Part shown: piece by piece, positions 1-7,498 of the stretch
Position numbering within the stretch: the stretch's first letter is position 1
How the letters are laid out: each line of letters begins with the position of its first letter
Origin: Agromyces bauzanensis
GTDB lineage: Bacteria > Actinomycetota > Actinomycetes > Actinomycetales > Microbacteriaceae
NCBI RefSeq assembly: GCF_014645655.1
Contig: NZ_BMMD01000012.1
Location: 1-64,000, forward strand
Direction of reading: 5' to 3'
Length of the DNA stretch: 64,000 nucleotides
The notes under the pieces: model-generated
Seen by the model: only the letters and a program-made list of their open reading frames with translations
Told to the model about the DNA's origin: nothing
Database searches by the model: none
Program-made: the position numbers and the translations under genes

Positions 1-83
1 GCGTGATCTGGCGCTGCTGGCAAGACCACACCACCTACAACCCCCAACTCCACGGAGGCGCCATGCAACAAATCGCCGCCTGA
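1..83 (+). CDS. 3' end of a transposase-like gene (enters from left edge)
   Basis: Only the last 26 codons are present. The frame beginning at base 3 ends with TGA at 81-83 and contains RCWQDHTTYNP, a pattern I associate with the C-termini of IS110/IS116-type transposases of actinobacteria. A second IS110 piece lies on the opposite strand just to the right, so the left edge is probably the end of an insertion element or a cluster of element debris. The family call rests on a short motif and memory of the family. Whether the upstream part is intact cannot be seen. Confidence 0.45.
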   Translation, partial: VIWRCWQDHTTYNPQLHGGAMQQIAA

Positions 84-219
84 GGTTGACCTAGGGAATC
101 TCATCTGACCTCCTCGTCATCGAGATGGTGTCAGTTCCGCGTCGGGTTCTGGAGTCCTTCGTGGATCGATACAGATCGAGTGGTCGGGAACGGTTCGATT
201 GCGAGCGCGGCCAACACAC

Positions 220-375
220 TCTCGGTGTCGCATGCGTAGCAGCACGATCCTGTGCAGTGCGGCGTTCGCGTGTCGGTTCCCGCCGCGGGAGAGCCGGTGT
301 CGGGTGCGTTGACCGGACGACGCGGGAATCGGGGCGACACCGGCGAGAGCGGCGAATGTGGCCCGTGTAGTGAGC
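220..375 (-). pseudogene. IS110-family transposase remnant
   Basis: One minus-strand frame reads TFAALAGVAPIPASSG followed by RHRLSRGGNRHANAALHRI and RMRH. This is the well-known signature of the C-terminal (Transposase_20 / IS116-IS110-IS902) domain of IS110 transposases. Upstream there is no RuvC-like DEDD domain. Downstream the expected basic tail is lost in frameshifted sequence, so only about 50 codons remain recognisable. The flanks (84-219 and 376-591) have no other supportable gene. This is a dead fragment in the opposite orientation to the transposase tail at the window edge. Confidence 0.65.
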
Positions 376-591
376 CGTTCGGGGTTTCGTAAGGAGACCC
401 ATCCCTTGCACGCACCATTTGGCACGCTCGGCTCGGGCTCGCCGGAAATCTCCCGCACCCGGCGGGCGATGGTGTCGGGATGCACCTCCGTCGCCGTCGT
501 GCCCCCTCGAGCTGCTCGGGGTGCATCTGCCTGGCCGACTCACGTGCCGGACAGGGAACGGACAGGAACGAAACCGCGAACCCAGGCCGAT

Positions 592-1068
592 TCAGGGCGC
601 CTCGTCATCGAGTGCTCGGCGGAGGGTGTCGTGGAGCGCGTGACGCTCGCTCGGTGCGAGGGCGCTGAAGACGGCGTCGGTGACGTCGTCCATGAGCGTG
701 TCGGCGCGCGCGAGGAGTTCGCGCCCGGCCGGGGTGAGGTCGACCACGGAGCGGCGGCGGTCGTCGGCCGCGCGTCGGCGCGCGACGAGACCGCGCTGCT
801 CGAGTGAGTCGACCACCGCCACGATGACCTGCGGAGCTTTCCAGGCGAGTTCGGCGAGATCCTGCTGCGAGTCGGGCTCGTCGGTGCCGAGGATCGCGAG
901 AGTCAGGTAGTCGCGCCCGTCGATTCCGAGCGGGGCGAGCGCCCGCTCGCCCCGCGCGAGCACCTCGAAGCCGAGGCGGTGCACCGCGAGCGACATGCGC
1001 TGTCGCACGCCTTCCGCGCGGACACGGTGGGCGGGAGCGAGCGATTCGGGCAGCGGCACATCAATCAT
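592..1068 (-). CDS. MarR-family transcriptional regulator
   Basis: A 158-residue winged-helix regulator. The central part (AWKAPQVIVAVVDSLEQRGL then RRRAADDRRRSVVDLTPAG) is the recognition helix plus wing of MarR proteins, and the wing carries the DxRRR motif. I start it at the ATG at 1068, giving MIDVPLPESL; a longer TTG start at 1104 would run through the promoter of the divergent gene. It faces a DHA2 drug exporter across a 57-bp gap containing repeated palindromes. The usual arrangement is a repressor that shuts off the exporter until an aromatic or drug-like ligand binds. Ligand unknown. Confidence 0.85.
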   Translation of the reverse strand: MIDVPLPESLAPAHRVRAEGVRQRMSLAVHRLGFEVLARGERALAPLGIDGRDYLTLAILGTDEPDSQQDLAELAWKAPQVIVAVVDSLEQRGLVARRRAADDRRRSVVDLTPAGRELLARADTLMDDVTDAVFSALAPSERHALHDTLRRALDDEAP

Positions 1069-1139
1069 GCTAGCGAACGATTCAACGATTGCATGATTTG
1101 CCAAACGTCAATATAATTCATGATCGTGAACGATTCACG
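1063..1139. promoter_or_regulatory. Operator cluster between marR and the exporter
   Basis: Three symmetric elements overlap here. AATCATGC (1063-1070) and GCATGATT (1091-1098) form a perfect inverted repeat. The decamer GAACGATTCA occurs twice, at 1075-1084 and 1128-1137, 53 bp (about five helical turns) apart. The second copy sits inside the perfect palindrome CGTGAA-CGA-TTCACG (1125-1139) at the presumed transcription start of the exporter. These are the best candidates for MarR binding and autoregulation. Binding is inferred. Confidence 0.6.
1089..1117 (+). promoter_or_regulatory. Sigma70-type promoter of the DHA2 exporter
   Basis: TTGCAT (1089-1094) and a perfect TATAAT (1112-1117) are separated by 17 bp. 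Transcription should start near 1124-1126. That is downstream of the ATG at 1120 and exactly at the in-frame GTG at 1126, implying a leaderless message. The promoter lies within the operator cluster. Confidence 0.65.
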
Positions 1140-2592
1140 GTCTTCATCAATACGGGACCTCCGGGACTGGCTACTGCTCGTCGCGCTCGCGCTCGCGCAG
1201 TTCCTCGTCGTCCTCGACGTGACGATCGTGAACGTCGCCCTCCCCTCGATCGGCGCCGAGTTGTCGTTCGCTTCCGATGCGATCTCGTGGGTCGTGAACG
1301 CCTACACGCTCGCCTTCGGCGGACTGCTGCTGCTGGGCGGCCGTCTCGCCGACGTCATCGGGCGCCGGGCGATGTTCCTCACCGGCCTCGGGCTGCTCAC
1401 CGCCGCCTCGCTCGGCGGCGGCCTCGCCGACACCGCCGAGTCGCTCGTCGCCGCCCGCGTCGTCCAGGGGCTCGGCGCCGCGCTCATGTCGCCGGCGGCG
1501 CTCGCGCTCGTGCTCACGACGTTTCCCGAGGGTCGCGGTCGCGCGACCGCCCTCGGAGTGTGGACCTCGCTCGGCGCACTGGGCGGGACGGCGGGCGTCG
1601 CCCTCGGCGGCGTGCTGATCGAGCAGCTCGGGTGGCGCTGGGTGTTCTTCGTCAACGTGCCGATCGCCGTGCTCATCGTCCCCTTCGTGCTCGGCCTGGT
1701 GCGCGAGTCTCGCGCACCCGCGGCGCGGGGCTTCGACGCGGCGGGCGCGGTCACCGCGACCGCCGGTGCCACACTGCTCGTCGCGGCCGCGGCGGGTACG
1801 GCCGACGAGGCCTGGATCGCCATCATGTTCGCGATCGCCGGCCTGGTGCTGCTCGGAGTGTTCGTCGCGATCGAGTTGCGATCGCGCGCGCCGCTCGTGC
1901 CCCTCGGGATGCTCGCCGCCCGGCCGACGTGGGTCGGGATTCTCTCCCTCGCGCTCAACGGGGCGGCCTTCGTCGGCATGTTCTTCCTGCTCGCGCAGTC
2001 GCTCCAGGCCGAGCGCGGGATGAGCGCGCTCGAAGCGGGACTCGCGGTCGTCCCGATGGGGCTCGCCGCGATCGGCGGCGCGGTGCTCGCCGGCGCGCTG
2101 GTGCCCCGGATCGGCACCCGACTGACGGCCGCGCTCGGTGCGACGGTGGGGGCCGCCGCCCTCGGAGCGCTGGCGCTCGCCGGCCCGGCGAGCCCGTACT
2201 CGGTCGGCGTGCTCCCCGCGATCGTCGCCTACGGCCTCGCCATCCCGCTCGTGGGCGTACCGAGCCAGATCGCCGCCGTGCACGCCGCACCGCGGGAACG
2301 CGTCGGCACCGCGTCCGGCGCCGCGAACGCGGCGAACCAGCTCGGCGCCGCACTCGGCGTCGCCGCTGCGGCATCCGTGTCGTCATCCTTCGGCTTCGCC
2401 GCGGGGTTCGCCCTCACCGCGGCCTTCGCCGCCGCCGTTCTGCTGCTCGTGCTCGCCGCGGCACCGACCCTCGGGGTGCGATCCCGGCCACAGTCCCCGC
2501 GGGCATCGCGTGTGCGGGCGACCGCCCGGTCCGCGGCGGCCGCGCGTCCCATCCCTGAACCCGCCGTACCCGAGGAAGGAACCCCCCGATGA
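1126..2592 (+). CDS. MFS transporter, DHA2 (14-TM drug:H+ antiporter) family
   Basis: About 488 residues with many hydrophobic segments. The first helix reads FLVVLDVTIVNVALPSI, the motif D1 (LDxTIVNVALP) diagnostic of DHA2/EmrB-QacA exporters. GGRLADVIGRR (motif A) lies between TM2 and TM3, and VVQGLGAALMSPAALALV follows. Start: the perfect TATAAT ends 3 bp before an ATG at 1120, so the transcript should begin at the in-frame GTG at 1126; ATG 1120 is the alternative. There is no ribosome-binding site. It probably expels hydrophobic or cationic toxic compounds across the membrane under control of the divergent MarR. Its stop overlaps the next start (ATGA). Confidence 0.88.
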   Translation: MNDSRSSSIRDLRDWLLLVALALAQFLVVLDVTIVNVALPSIGAELSFASDAISWVVNAYTLAFGGLLLLGGRLADVIGRRAMFLTGLGLLTAASLGGGLADTAESLVAARVVQGLGAALMSPAALALVLTTFPEGRGRATALGVWTSLGALGGTAGVALGGVLIEQLGWRWVFFVNVPIAVLIVPFVLGLVRESRAPAARGFDAAGAVTATAGATLLVAAAAGTADEAWIAIMFAIAGLVLLGVFVAIELRSRAPLVPLGMLAARPTWVGILSLALNGAAFVGMFFLLAQSLQAERGMSALEAGLAVVPMGLAAIGGAVLAGALVPRIGTRLTAALGATVGAAALGALALAGPASPYSVGVLPAIVAYGLAIPLVGVPSQIAAVHAAPRERVGTASGAANAANQLGAALGVAAAASVSSSFGFAAGFALTAAFAAAVLLLVLAAAPTLGVRSRPQSPRASRVRATARSAAAARPIPEPAVPEEGTPR

Positions 2593-3233
2593 CTGCTCAG
2601 ACCCTGACGACCTCCCGTCGCGCACGGATCTCAGGGCGCCTCGCCCAGGGCGGAGTGGCGCTGTTCGTCGTGCTCGTTGCCGTGCTGCATGTGCTCCGAC
2701 CTGACGTCTCGCCCGTCGACGACCCACTGAGCGCCTACGCGGTCGGCCCGCACGGGTGGCTCATGACGGTGGCGTTCCTCGCGAACGCCTTCGCATTCGC
2801 AGCGCTCGCCGCAGGCATGTCGCGCGGCTTCCCCGTCTCGACGGGGCGGCGCCGCACCATCACGGTCCTGCTCGTCGTGGCGAGCGCGGGGATGGCGATC
2901 GCGGCTTTCGCGCCGACCGATGTGCCGGTCGTCTCGCCGCCGACTCCGACGGGTCTGATCCACACGGTCGCCGCCCTCGCCGCGTTCCTCGCCCTGGCCG
3001 CCTCCGGGGCGGTGTCGCTCGGCTCGTTCTGGGGCGCTCCTGGGGCGACGCCGCGTACCGCAGCGGTGGCGCTCGTCACCGGCGCCCTCATCTCGCTCGT
3101 CGTCTTCCTGGGGCTCACCTTCGGTGGGCTGGCGGGCGCCGGGCTCGCGCAGCGCATCCTCACTGCGCTCCTGCTGGCCTGGGTCGCCCTCGCCGGGGGG
3201 CGGCTGGCGATGCGCAGGCCCTCAAGATCGTAA
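2589..3233 (+). CDS. DUF998-family integral membrane protein
   Basis: A 214-residue protein with about six hydrophobic segments. The layout resembles DUF998 (Pfam): first TM, LSAYAVGPHGWLMTVAF loop, then paired helices ending near residue 210. The ATG overlaps the exporter stop and is preceded by GAGGAAGG, so the two genes are translationally coupled and co-transcribed. The molecular function of DUF998 proteins is not established. The pairing suggests an accessory role in the same MarR-controlled stress or drug response. No catalytic motif is visible. Confidence 0.75.
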   Translation: MTAQTLTTSRRARISGRLAQGGVALFVVLVAVLHVLRPDVSPVDDPLSAYAVGPHGWLMTVAFLANAFAFAALAAGMSRGFPVSTGRRRTITVLLVVASAGMAIAAFAPTDVPVVSPPTPTGLIHTVAALAAFLALAASGAVSLGSFWGAPGATPRTAAVALVTGALISLVVFLGLTFGGLAGAGLAQRILTALLLAWVALAGGRLAMRRPSRS

Positions 3234-3477
3234 GCGCCGGATCCTGCGAGGCCCGCAATCACAGGGTCGTCGCGCGAAGAAGGCTCGGATGTCTTCCGCA
3301 TAGAGGTCGGGCGCCTCGATGCTGACTGCACCGTGAGGCCCTGGGCCACAAGACCAACTCAGAAGCCCACCCTCATGGCGTCTGAGGAATGGCCGATAGC
3401 GCGACGACGAGGCGCAGCTCGCGCCTGGCCCGGGTCGCGCGATACCGCGGACCGCGGCGGTGGCCGCTGTGGGCCGC

Positions 3478-3507
3478 TTGTGAACCGGTTCAGTTCTGGG
3501 ATAGATT
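3478..3507 (+). promoter_or_regulatory. Promoter of the GH2-kinase-aldolase-GH3 operon
   Basis: TTGTGA (3478-3483), an 18-bp spacer and TAGATT (3502-3507) form a plausible sigma70 promoter. The LacI-type palindrome at 3481-3492 overlaps the -35 box. The start point (about 3514) coincides with the GTG start of the GH2 gene, implying a leaderless mRNA. In the 244 bp upstream (3234-3477) I see no supportable gene. Confidence 0.55.
3481..3492. promoter_or_regulatory. LacI-type operator TGAACCGGTTCA (site 1)
   Basis: Perfect 12-bp palindrome TGAACCGGTTCA with a central CpG, as expected of LacI-family operators. It overlaps the -35 region of the operon starting at 3514, so a bound repressor would block RNA polymerase. 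Identical copies precede or overlap four other carbohydrate transcription units in this window. Confidence 0.85.
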
Positions 3508-3513
3508 GCCTTG

Positions 3514-5979
3514 GTGCCCCTCCACGATGTCGCGTCGGCCCGCCGTATCCCGCTCCGCGAAGGCTGGGCGCTGGAGCTCGCCCGCAGCGAGGACGCGGTG
3601 TCGGAGGATGTCGCGCAGGCCCTGCCGATTCCAGCCACCGTGCCGGGCACCGTGCACACCGATCTGCTTGCGGCCGGTCTCATCCCGGATCCCTACCTCG
3701 ACGACCGCGAGGATGCCGTCGCCTGGATCGGGCGCGCTGACTGGCGGTATCGGCTCGAGTTCGTGCATGAGCCGCACGACGGCGAGGAGGCGGTGCTCTG
3801 CTTCGACGGGCTGGATACCATCTGCCGCATCGAGCTCGACGGCGTGCTCGTGGCGGAGACGTCGAACATGCACCGGCGCTACCGCTTCCCTGTCGACCTC
3901 CGACCGGGGCGTCACGCGCTCGTCGTGACCTTCTCGTCGGCGCTGCGCCACGCAGTGACCGAGGCCGAGCGGCTGGGCGATCTACCCCGCCAGTATCGGC
4001 ATCCGTACAACTTCATCCGCAAGTCCGCCTCCCATTTCGGATGGGACTGGGGGCCGACCCTCGTCACCGCGGGGATCTGGCGCGACGCGCGCATCGAGCT
4101 CAGCAGTCGTGGCCGAATCGGCGACGTGCGGGTGCTCACCGCGCTGGACGCCGGCGATGGGATCGTGGAGGTCTTCGCCGCGGTGCACGAGCCGCATCCC
4201 GGATCCGAGCTCCGCGTGCGCGCCGGGGACGCCGAGGTCCGCGTGCCGGCGGGGCAGCCGGCGCGACTGCGCGTGGCGAAGCCGCAGCGCTGGTGGCCGC
4301 GCGGCTTCGGCGAGCCGGCGCTGCACGACCTCGCCGTGACGCTCGAGGCGGACGGCGACGTCATCGACTCGTGGGAGTCGCGCATCGGGTTCCGCGACGT
4401 GCGGCTCGACACGTCCGCCGACGAGGAGGGGAGCGCGTTCCGCATCATGGTGAACGACACCCCGATCCCCGTGCGCGGCGTCAACTGGATCCCCGACGAC
4501 TGCTTCCCTCCGCGTGTCACGAGCGAGCGGCTGCGCACGCGGCTCGGGCAGGCGCTCGATGCCGGCGTGAACCTCGTCCGAGTCTGGGGCGGTGGATGCT
4601 ACGAGAGCGACGAGTTCTATCGCCTGTGCGACGAAGCGGGTCTGCTCGTGCAGCAGGACTTCCTCTTCGCGTGCGCCGCCTACCCCGAGTCCGAGCCGCT
4701 GCGCAGCGAGGTCGAGTCGGAAGCGCGCGACAACGTCGCACGGCTCTCCCGGCATCCGAGTCTCGTGCTTTGGAACGGCAACAACGAGAACTTCTGGGGC
4801 GAGCAGGACTGGGGATGGCGCCCCGCGATCGGCGGCCGCCCGTGGGGCGCCGGCTACTACCTCGACATCCTCCCGCGCGTCGTCGCCGCGGTCGACCCGA
4901 CGCGCCCCTATTGGGCCGGCAGCCCCTACTCCGGGACGCCGGAGATCCACCCGAACGACCCCGACCACGGCACGATGCACATCTGGGACGTGTGGAACCG
5001 ACTCGACTATCCCGCGTATCGCGGCCATCGGCCCCGTTTCGCGGCGGAGTTCGGATGGCAGGCTCCGCCGGCGTGGTCCACACTGGAGCGGGCCGTCAGC
5101 AGCCGGCCGCTGGGGCCCGATTCGCCGCTCCTGCGGTCCCATCAGAAGGCGGAGGACGGGCATGCCAAGCTCGCGCGCGCCATCACGGACCATTTCCCGG
5201 CCGCGCACGACGGAGACGACTGGCACTTCGCGGGCCAACTCGTGCAGGCGCGTGCGATCGCGTTCGGGATCGAGCACTTCCGGGCGCTGCGCCCGCGAAA
5301 CTGGGGCACGATCCTGTGGCAGCTCAACGACTGCTGGCCGGTGATCTCGTGGGCCGTCGTCGATGGCGACGGGCGGCTCAAACCCGCGTGGTACGCGTTG
5401 CGCGCCGCCTACGCGACCCGCCTCGTGACGATCCAGCCCGGAGGCTCCGGTCCGGTCGTCCATCTCGTCAACGATGACCCGGTCGACTGGGTCGCCGCGC
5501 TCGAAGTGCGCCGCATCGGTCTCGACGGCGGCGACCGAACGAGCGAGCGCTGGGACGTGACCGTCCCCGCGCTCGGCGCGCTCGCCCTGCCCCTGCCGGC
5601 CACGCTCGCTCACCCGGACGACCCACGCACCGAGGTGCTTGTCGCGACGACGGCGGAAGGGCGCGGCGTCTGGTTCTGGGCGGCGGATGCCGAGCTGGCC
5701 CTCGACCCCGATCCGCTCGAGACCCGGACGCGCCGCGACGGCGGCGATGTCGTGCTCGATATCTCCGCACGATCGGTTGCGCGCGACGTCTGCGTGCTCG
5801 CGGACCGCATCGATCCCGCCGCCGAGGCAGACGCCGGAGTCGTCACGCTGCTGCCCGGTGAACAGATGCAGTTGCGCGTCCGAGGGATTCCGCCCGGACG
5901 CGACACGGAGCTGACACGCCGACCCGTGCTGAGGCACGCGGCAGAGCTCGTCCCCGAACATGCCAGGGAGCTGCGATGA
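3514..5979 (+). CDS. Beta-mannosidase, glycoside hydrolase family 2
   Basis: An 821-residue cytoplasmic enzyme (no signal peptide) with the GH2 layout: N-terminal jelly roll (IPATVPGTVHTDLLAAGLIPDPY), immunoglobulin-like domain, TIM barrel, then C-terminal beta domains. VLWNGNNENFWG holds the acid/base Glu (about E425) and AEFGWQ the nucleophile (about E512). The N-terminal block, GNNE motif and WP/W-rich active site favour beta-mannosidase (EC 3.2.1.25) over beta-galactosidase or glucuronidase, so it should remove non-reducing mannose from imported oligosaccharides. Start: GTG at 3514, next to the predicted transcription start; TTG 3511 is the alternative. First gene of a tightly overlapping operon under LacI site 1. 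Confidence 0.88.
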   Translation: MPLHDVASARRIPLREGWALELARSEDAVSEDVAQALPIPATVPGTVHTDLLAAGLIPDPYLDDREDAVAWIGRADWRYRLEFVHEPHDGEEAVLCFDGLDTICRIELDGVLVAETSNMHRRYRFPVDLRPGRHALVVTFSSALRHAVTEAERLGDLPRQYRHPYNFIRKSASHFGWDWGPTLVTAGIWRDARIELSSRGRIGDVRVLTALDAGDGIVEVFAAVHEPHPGSELRVRAGDAEVRVPAGQPARLRVAKPQRWWPRGFGEPALHDLAVTLEADGDVIDSWESRIGFRDVRLDTSADEEGSAFRIMVNDTPIPVRGVNWIPDDCFPPRVTSERLRTRLGQALDAGVNLVRVWGGGCYESDEFYRLCDEAGLLVQQDFLFACAAYPESEPLRSEVESEARDNVARLSRHPSLVLWNGNNENFWGEQDWGWRPAIGGRPWGAGYYLDILPRVVAAVDPTRPYWAGSPYSGTPEIHPNDPDHGTMHIWDVWNRLDYPAYRGHRPRFAAEFGWQAPPAWSTLERAVSSRPLGPDSPLLRSHQKAEDGHAKLARAITDHFPAAHDGDDWHFAGQLVQARAIAFGIEHFRALRPRNWGTILWQLNDCWPVISWAVVDGDGRLKPAWYALRAAYATRLVTIQPGGSGPVVHLVNDDPVDWVAALEVRRIGLDGGDRTSERWDVTVPALGALALPLPATLAHPDDPRTEVLVATTAEGRGVWFWAADAELALDPDPLETRTRRDGGDVVLDISARSVARDVCVLADRIDPAAEADAGVVTLLPGEQMQLRVRGIPPGRDTELTRRPVLRHAAELVPEHARELR

Positions 5980-6887
5980 CCGCGCCGGCGTCGCCCGGCG
6001 TCGAAGTCCTCGGCATCGGCGAGGCCATGATCCTCGTCACCCCGGCGGAGGCGCAGCCGCTCACCGAGGCGCGGGACTTCCGTCTCGACGTCGGCGGCGC
6101 CGAGTCCAACGTCGCCACTCACCTCGCGCGGGCTGGGATCCGGGCCGCGTGGGCCGGCGCAGTGGGCGCCGACCCCCTCGGTGAACGCGTGCTCGCCACC
6201 CTCCGCCGACGCGGCGTCGACGTCACGCTCGCGGCCGTGGACGACACCGCGCCCACAGGCCTCTATCTGAAGGATCCGGGGCCGGACGGCACGCGCGTCC
6301 ACTACTACCGGAGGTGTTCGGCCGCCTCGCGGCTCGGGCCCGACTTCGCCCTCGGGCTTCCGCTCGGCGAGGTTCCGCTCGTCCATCTCACCGGGATCAC
6401 TTCCGCGCTCTCCCCCTCGTGCGCCGCCCTCGTCGAAGCGGTCATCGGCCGCCGCCGCGCGGTCGGCCTTCCCGTGTCCTTCGACGTCAACCACCGCCCG
6501 GCGCTCTGGGGATCGGACGCCGCGGAGCGTCTTCTCTCGCTCGCCCGTCGCTGCGACCTCGTGTTCGTCGGTCTCGATGAGGGCCAGGCGCTGTGGGATG
6601 TCGCGACCGCCGCCGATCTCGCAGCGCTGATCGGCTCGGAGTCGCGCACCATCGTCGTGAAAGACGGCGCACGCGCGGCGACCTGGTTCCGCTCAGAGGC
6701 GGTTGTCGAGGTCGCACCCGAGCGTGCCGACGTCCACGAGGCGGTCGGCGCGGGGGATGCCTTCGCCGCGGGGTTCATCGCGGGGCTGCTGCGAGGCGGG
6801 TCGCCCGAACGCTGCCTCACCGAGGGCAACACGATGGCCCGGACGGTCCTGGGGACGACCGCCGACTTCGCGGAGGTGATCGCGTGA
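5976..6887 (+). CDS. PfkB-family sugar kinase, probable 2-keto-3-deoxy-gluconate/galactonate kinase
   Basis: A 303-residue ribokinase-family kinase. It has the N-terminal GxGE block (LGIGEAMI), the glycine-rich DVGGAESNVATHLAR and the ATP/catalytic signature AVGAGDAFAAGF with base Asp261. YYRRCSAASRL resembles the substrate loop of KDG kinases (YYR..SA.S). It would phosphorylate a 2-keto-3-deoxy aldonate at O-6 using ATP. It overlaps the mannosidase stop by 4 bp (ATGA) and the aldolase start by 4 bp (GTGA), so kinase and aldolase are made together. Substrate stereochemistry (gluco or galacto) cannot be decided here; the dehydratase at 36948 favours galactonate. Confidence 0.82.
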   Translation: MTAPASPGVEVLGIGEAMILVTPAEAQPLTEARDFRLDVGGAESNVATHLARAGIRAAWAGAVGADPLGERVLATLRRRGVDVTLAAVDDTAPTGLYLKDPGPDGTRVHYYRRCSAASRLGPDFALGLPLGEVPLVHLTGITSALSPSCAALVEAVIGRRRAVGLPVSFDVNHRPALWGSDAAERLLSLARRCDLVFVGLDEGQALWDVATAADLAALIGSESRTIVVKDGARAATWFRSEAVVEVAPERADVHEAVGAGDAFAAGFIAGLLRGGSPERCLTEGNTMARTVLGTTADFAEVIA

Positions 6888-7498
6888 GCTCCGACTGGTT
6901 CGAGCTGCAGCTCGCGGCGAGCCCCGTGCTTGTGATCCTGCGGGGCCTCGGCCCAGCGCGAAGCGTCGAACTGGCCGAGCGCGCCTGGGCGGCGGGAGTG
7001 CCCCTCGTCGAGATCCCGCTGCAGCGACCGGACGACGCTCTGGCGCTGCGGGCGGTTCGCGCGGCCGGCGGGACGCGCCCCGTCGGGGCGGGGACCGTGC
7101 TCGACGTCGGCGACCTCGATGCCGCCGCTGGGGCCGGCGCCGACTTCGCGGTGAGCCCCGGCGTCGACACGGCGGTGCTCGCGGAGGCGGCGGCACGCGG
7201 CATCCCGCTTCTCCCTGGCGTCGCGACCGCCACCGACATCCAGACCTGCCTCACGCACGGGTACCGCTGGCTCAAGGCCTTCCCGGCGGCGCAGCTGGGC
7301 ACGGGATGGTTCGCCGCCATGCGCGGCCCGTTCCCCGACGTGTCGTTCGTCGCGACGGGCGGCGTCACACCCGCCGAAGCCGCCGACTACCTCGCAGCCG
7401 GGGCGCGAGCGGTGGCGCTCGGGTCGGCGTTCGCGGGTGAGGATGCCGTGGCCGGCGTCGCGGCGCTGCTGGCGGGTCCGGCTCAGGGCGCGCGATGA
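6884..7498 (+). CDS. KDPG/KDPGal-type 2-keto-3-deoxy-6-phosphoaldonate aldolase
   Basis: A 204-residue class I aldolase. VEIPLQ carries the general acid/base Glu (E43), GAGTV and SPG line the phosphate/substrate site, and WLKAFPA holds the Schiff-base lysine (K131), at nearly the same positions as in E. coli Eda. It cleaves 2-keto-3-deoxy-6-phosphoaldonate to pyruvate and glyceraldehyde 3-phosphate. Start GTG 6884 overlaps the kinase stop, with GGAGGT six bases upstream. The next gene starts by ATGA overlap. Together with the kinase this completes an Entner-Doudoroff or De Ley-Doudoroff end-route. Confidence 0.88.
   Translation: MSSDWFELQLAASPVLVILRGLGPARSVELAERAWAAGVPLVEIPLQRPDDALALRAVRAAGGTRPVGAGTVLDVGDLDAAAGAGADFAVSPGVDTAVLAEAAARGIPLLPGVATATDIQTCLTHGYRWLKAFPAAQLGTGWFAAMRGPFPDVSFVATGGVTPAEAADYLAAGARAVALGSAFAGEDAVAGVAALLAGPAQGAR

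Noticed and set aside
3222-3380. Minus-strand tail reading HGAVSIEAPDLYAEDIRAFF
   Set aside because: It looks like the end of an alpha/beta-hydrolase-type protein, but no start, nucleophile or family context is present. Probably chance or untraceable debris.
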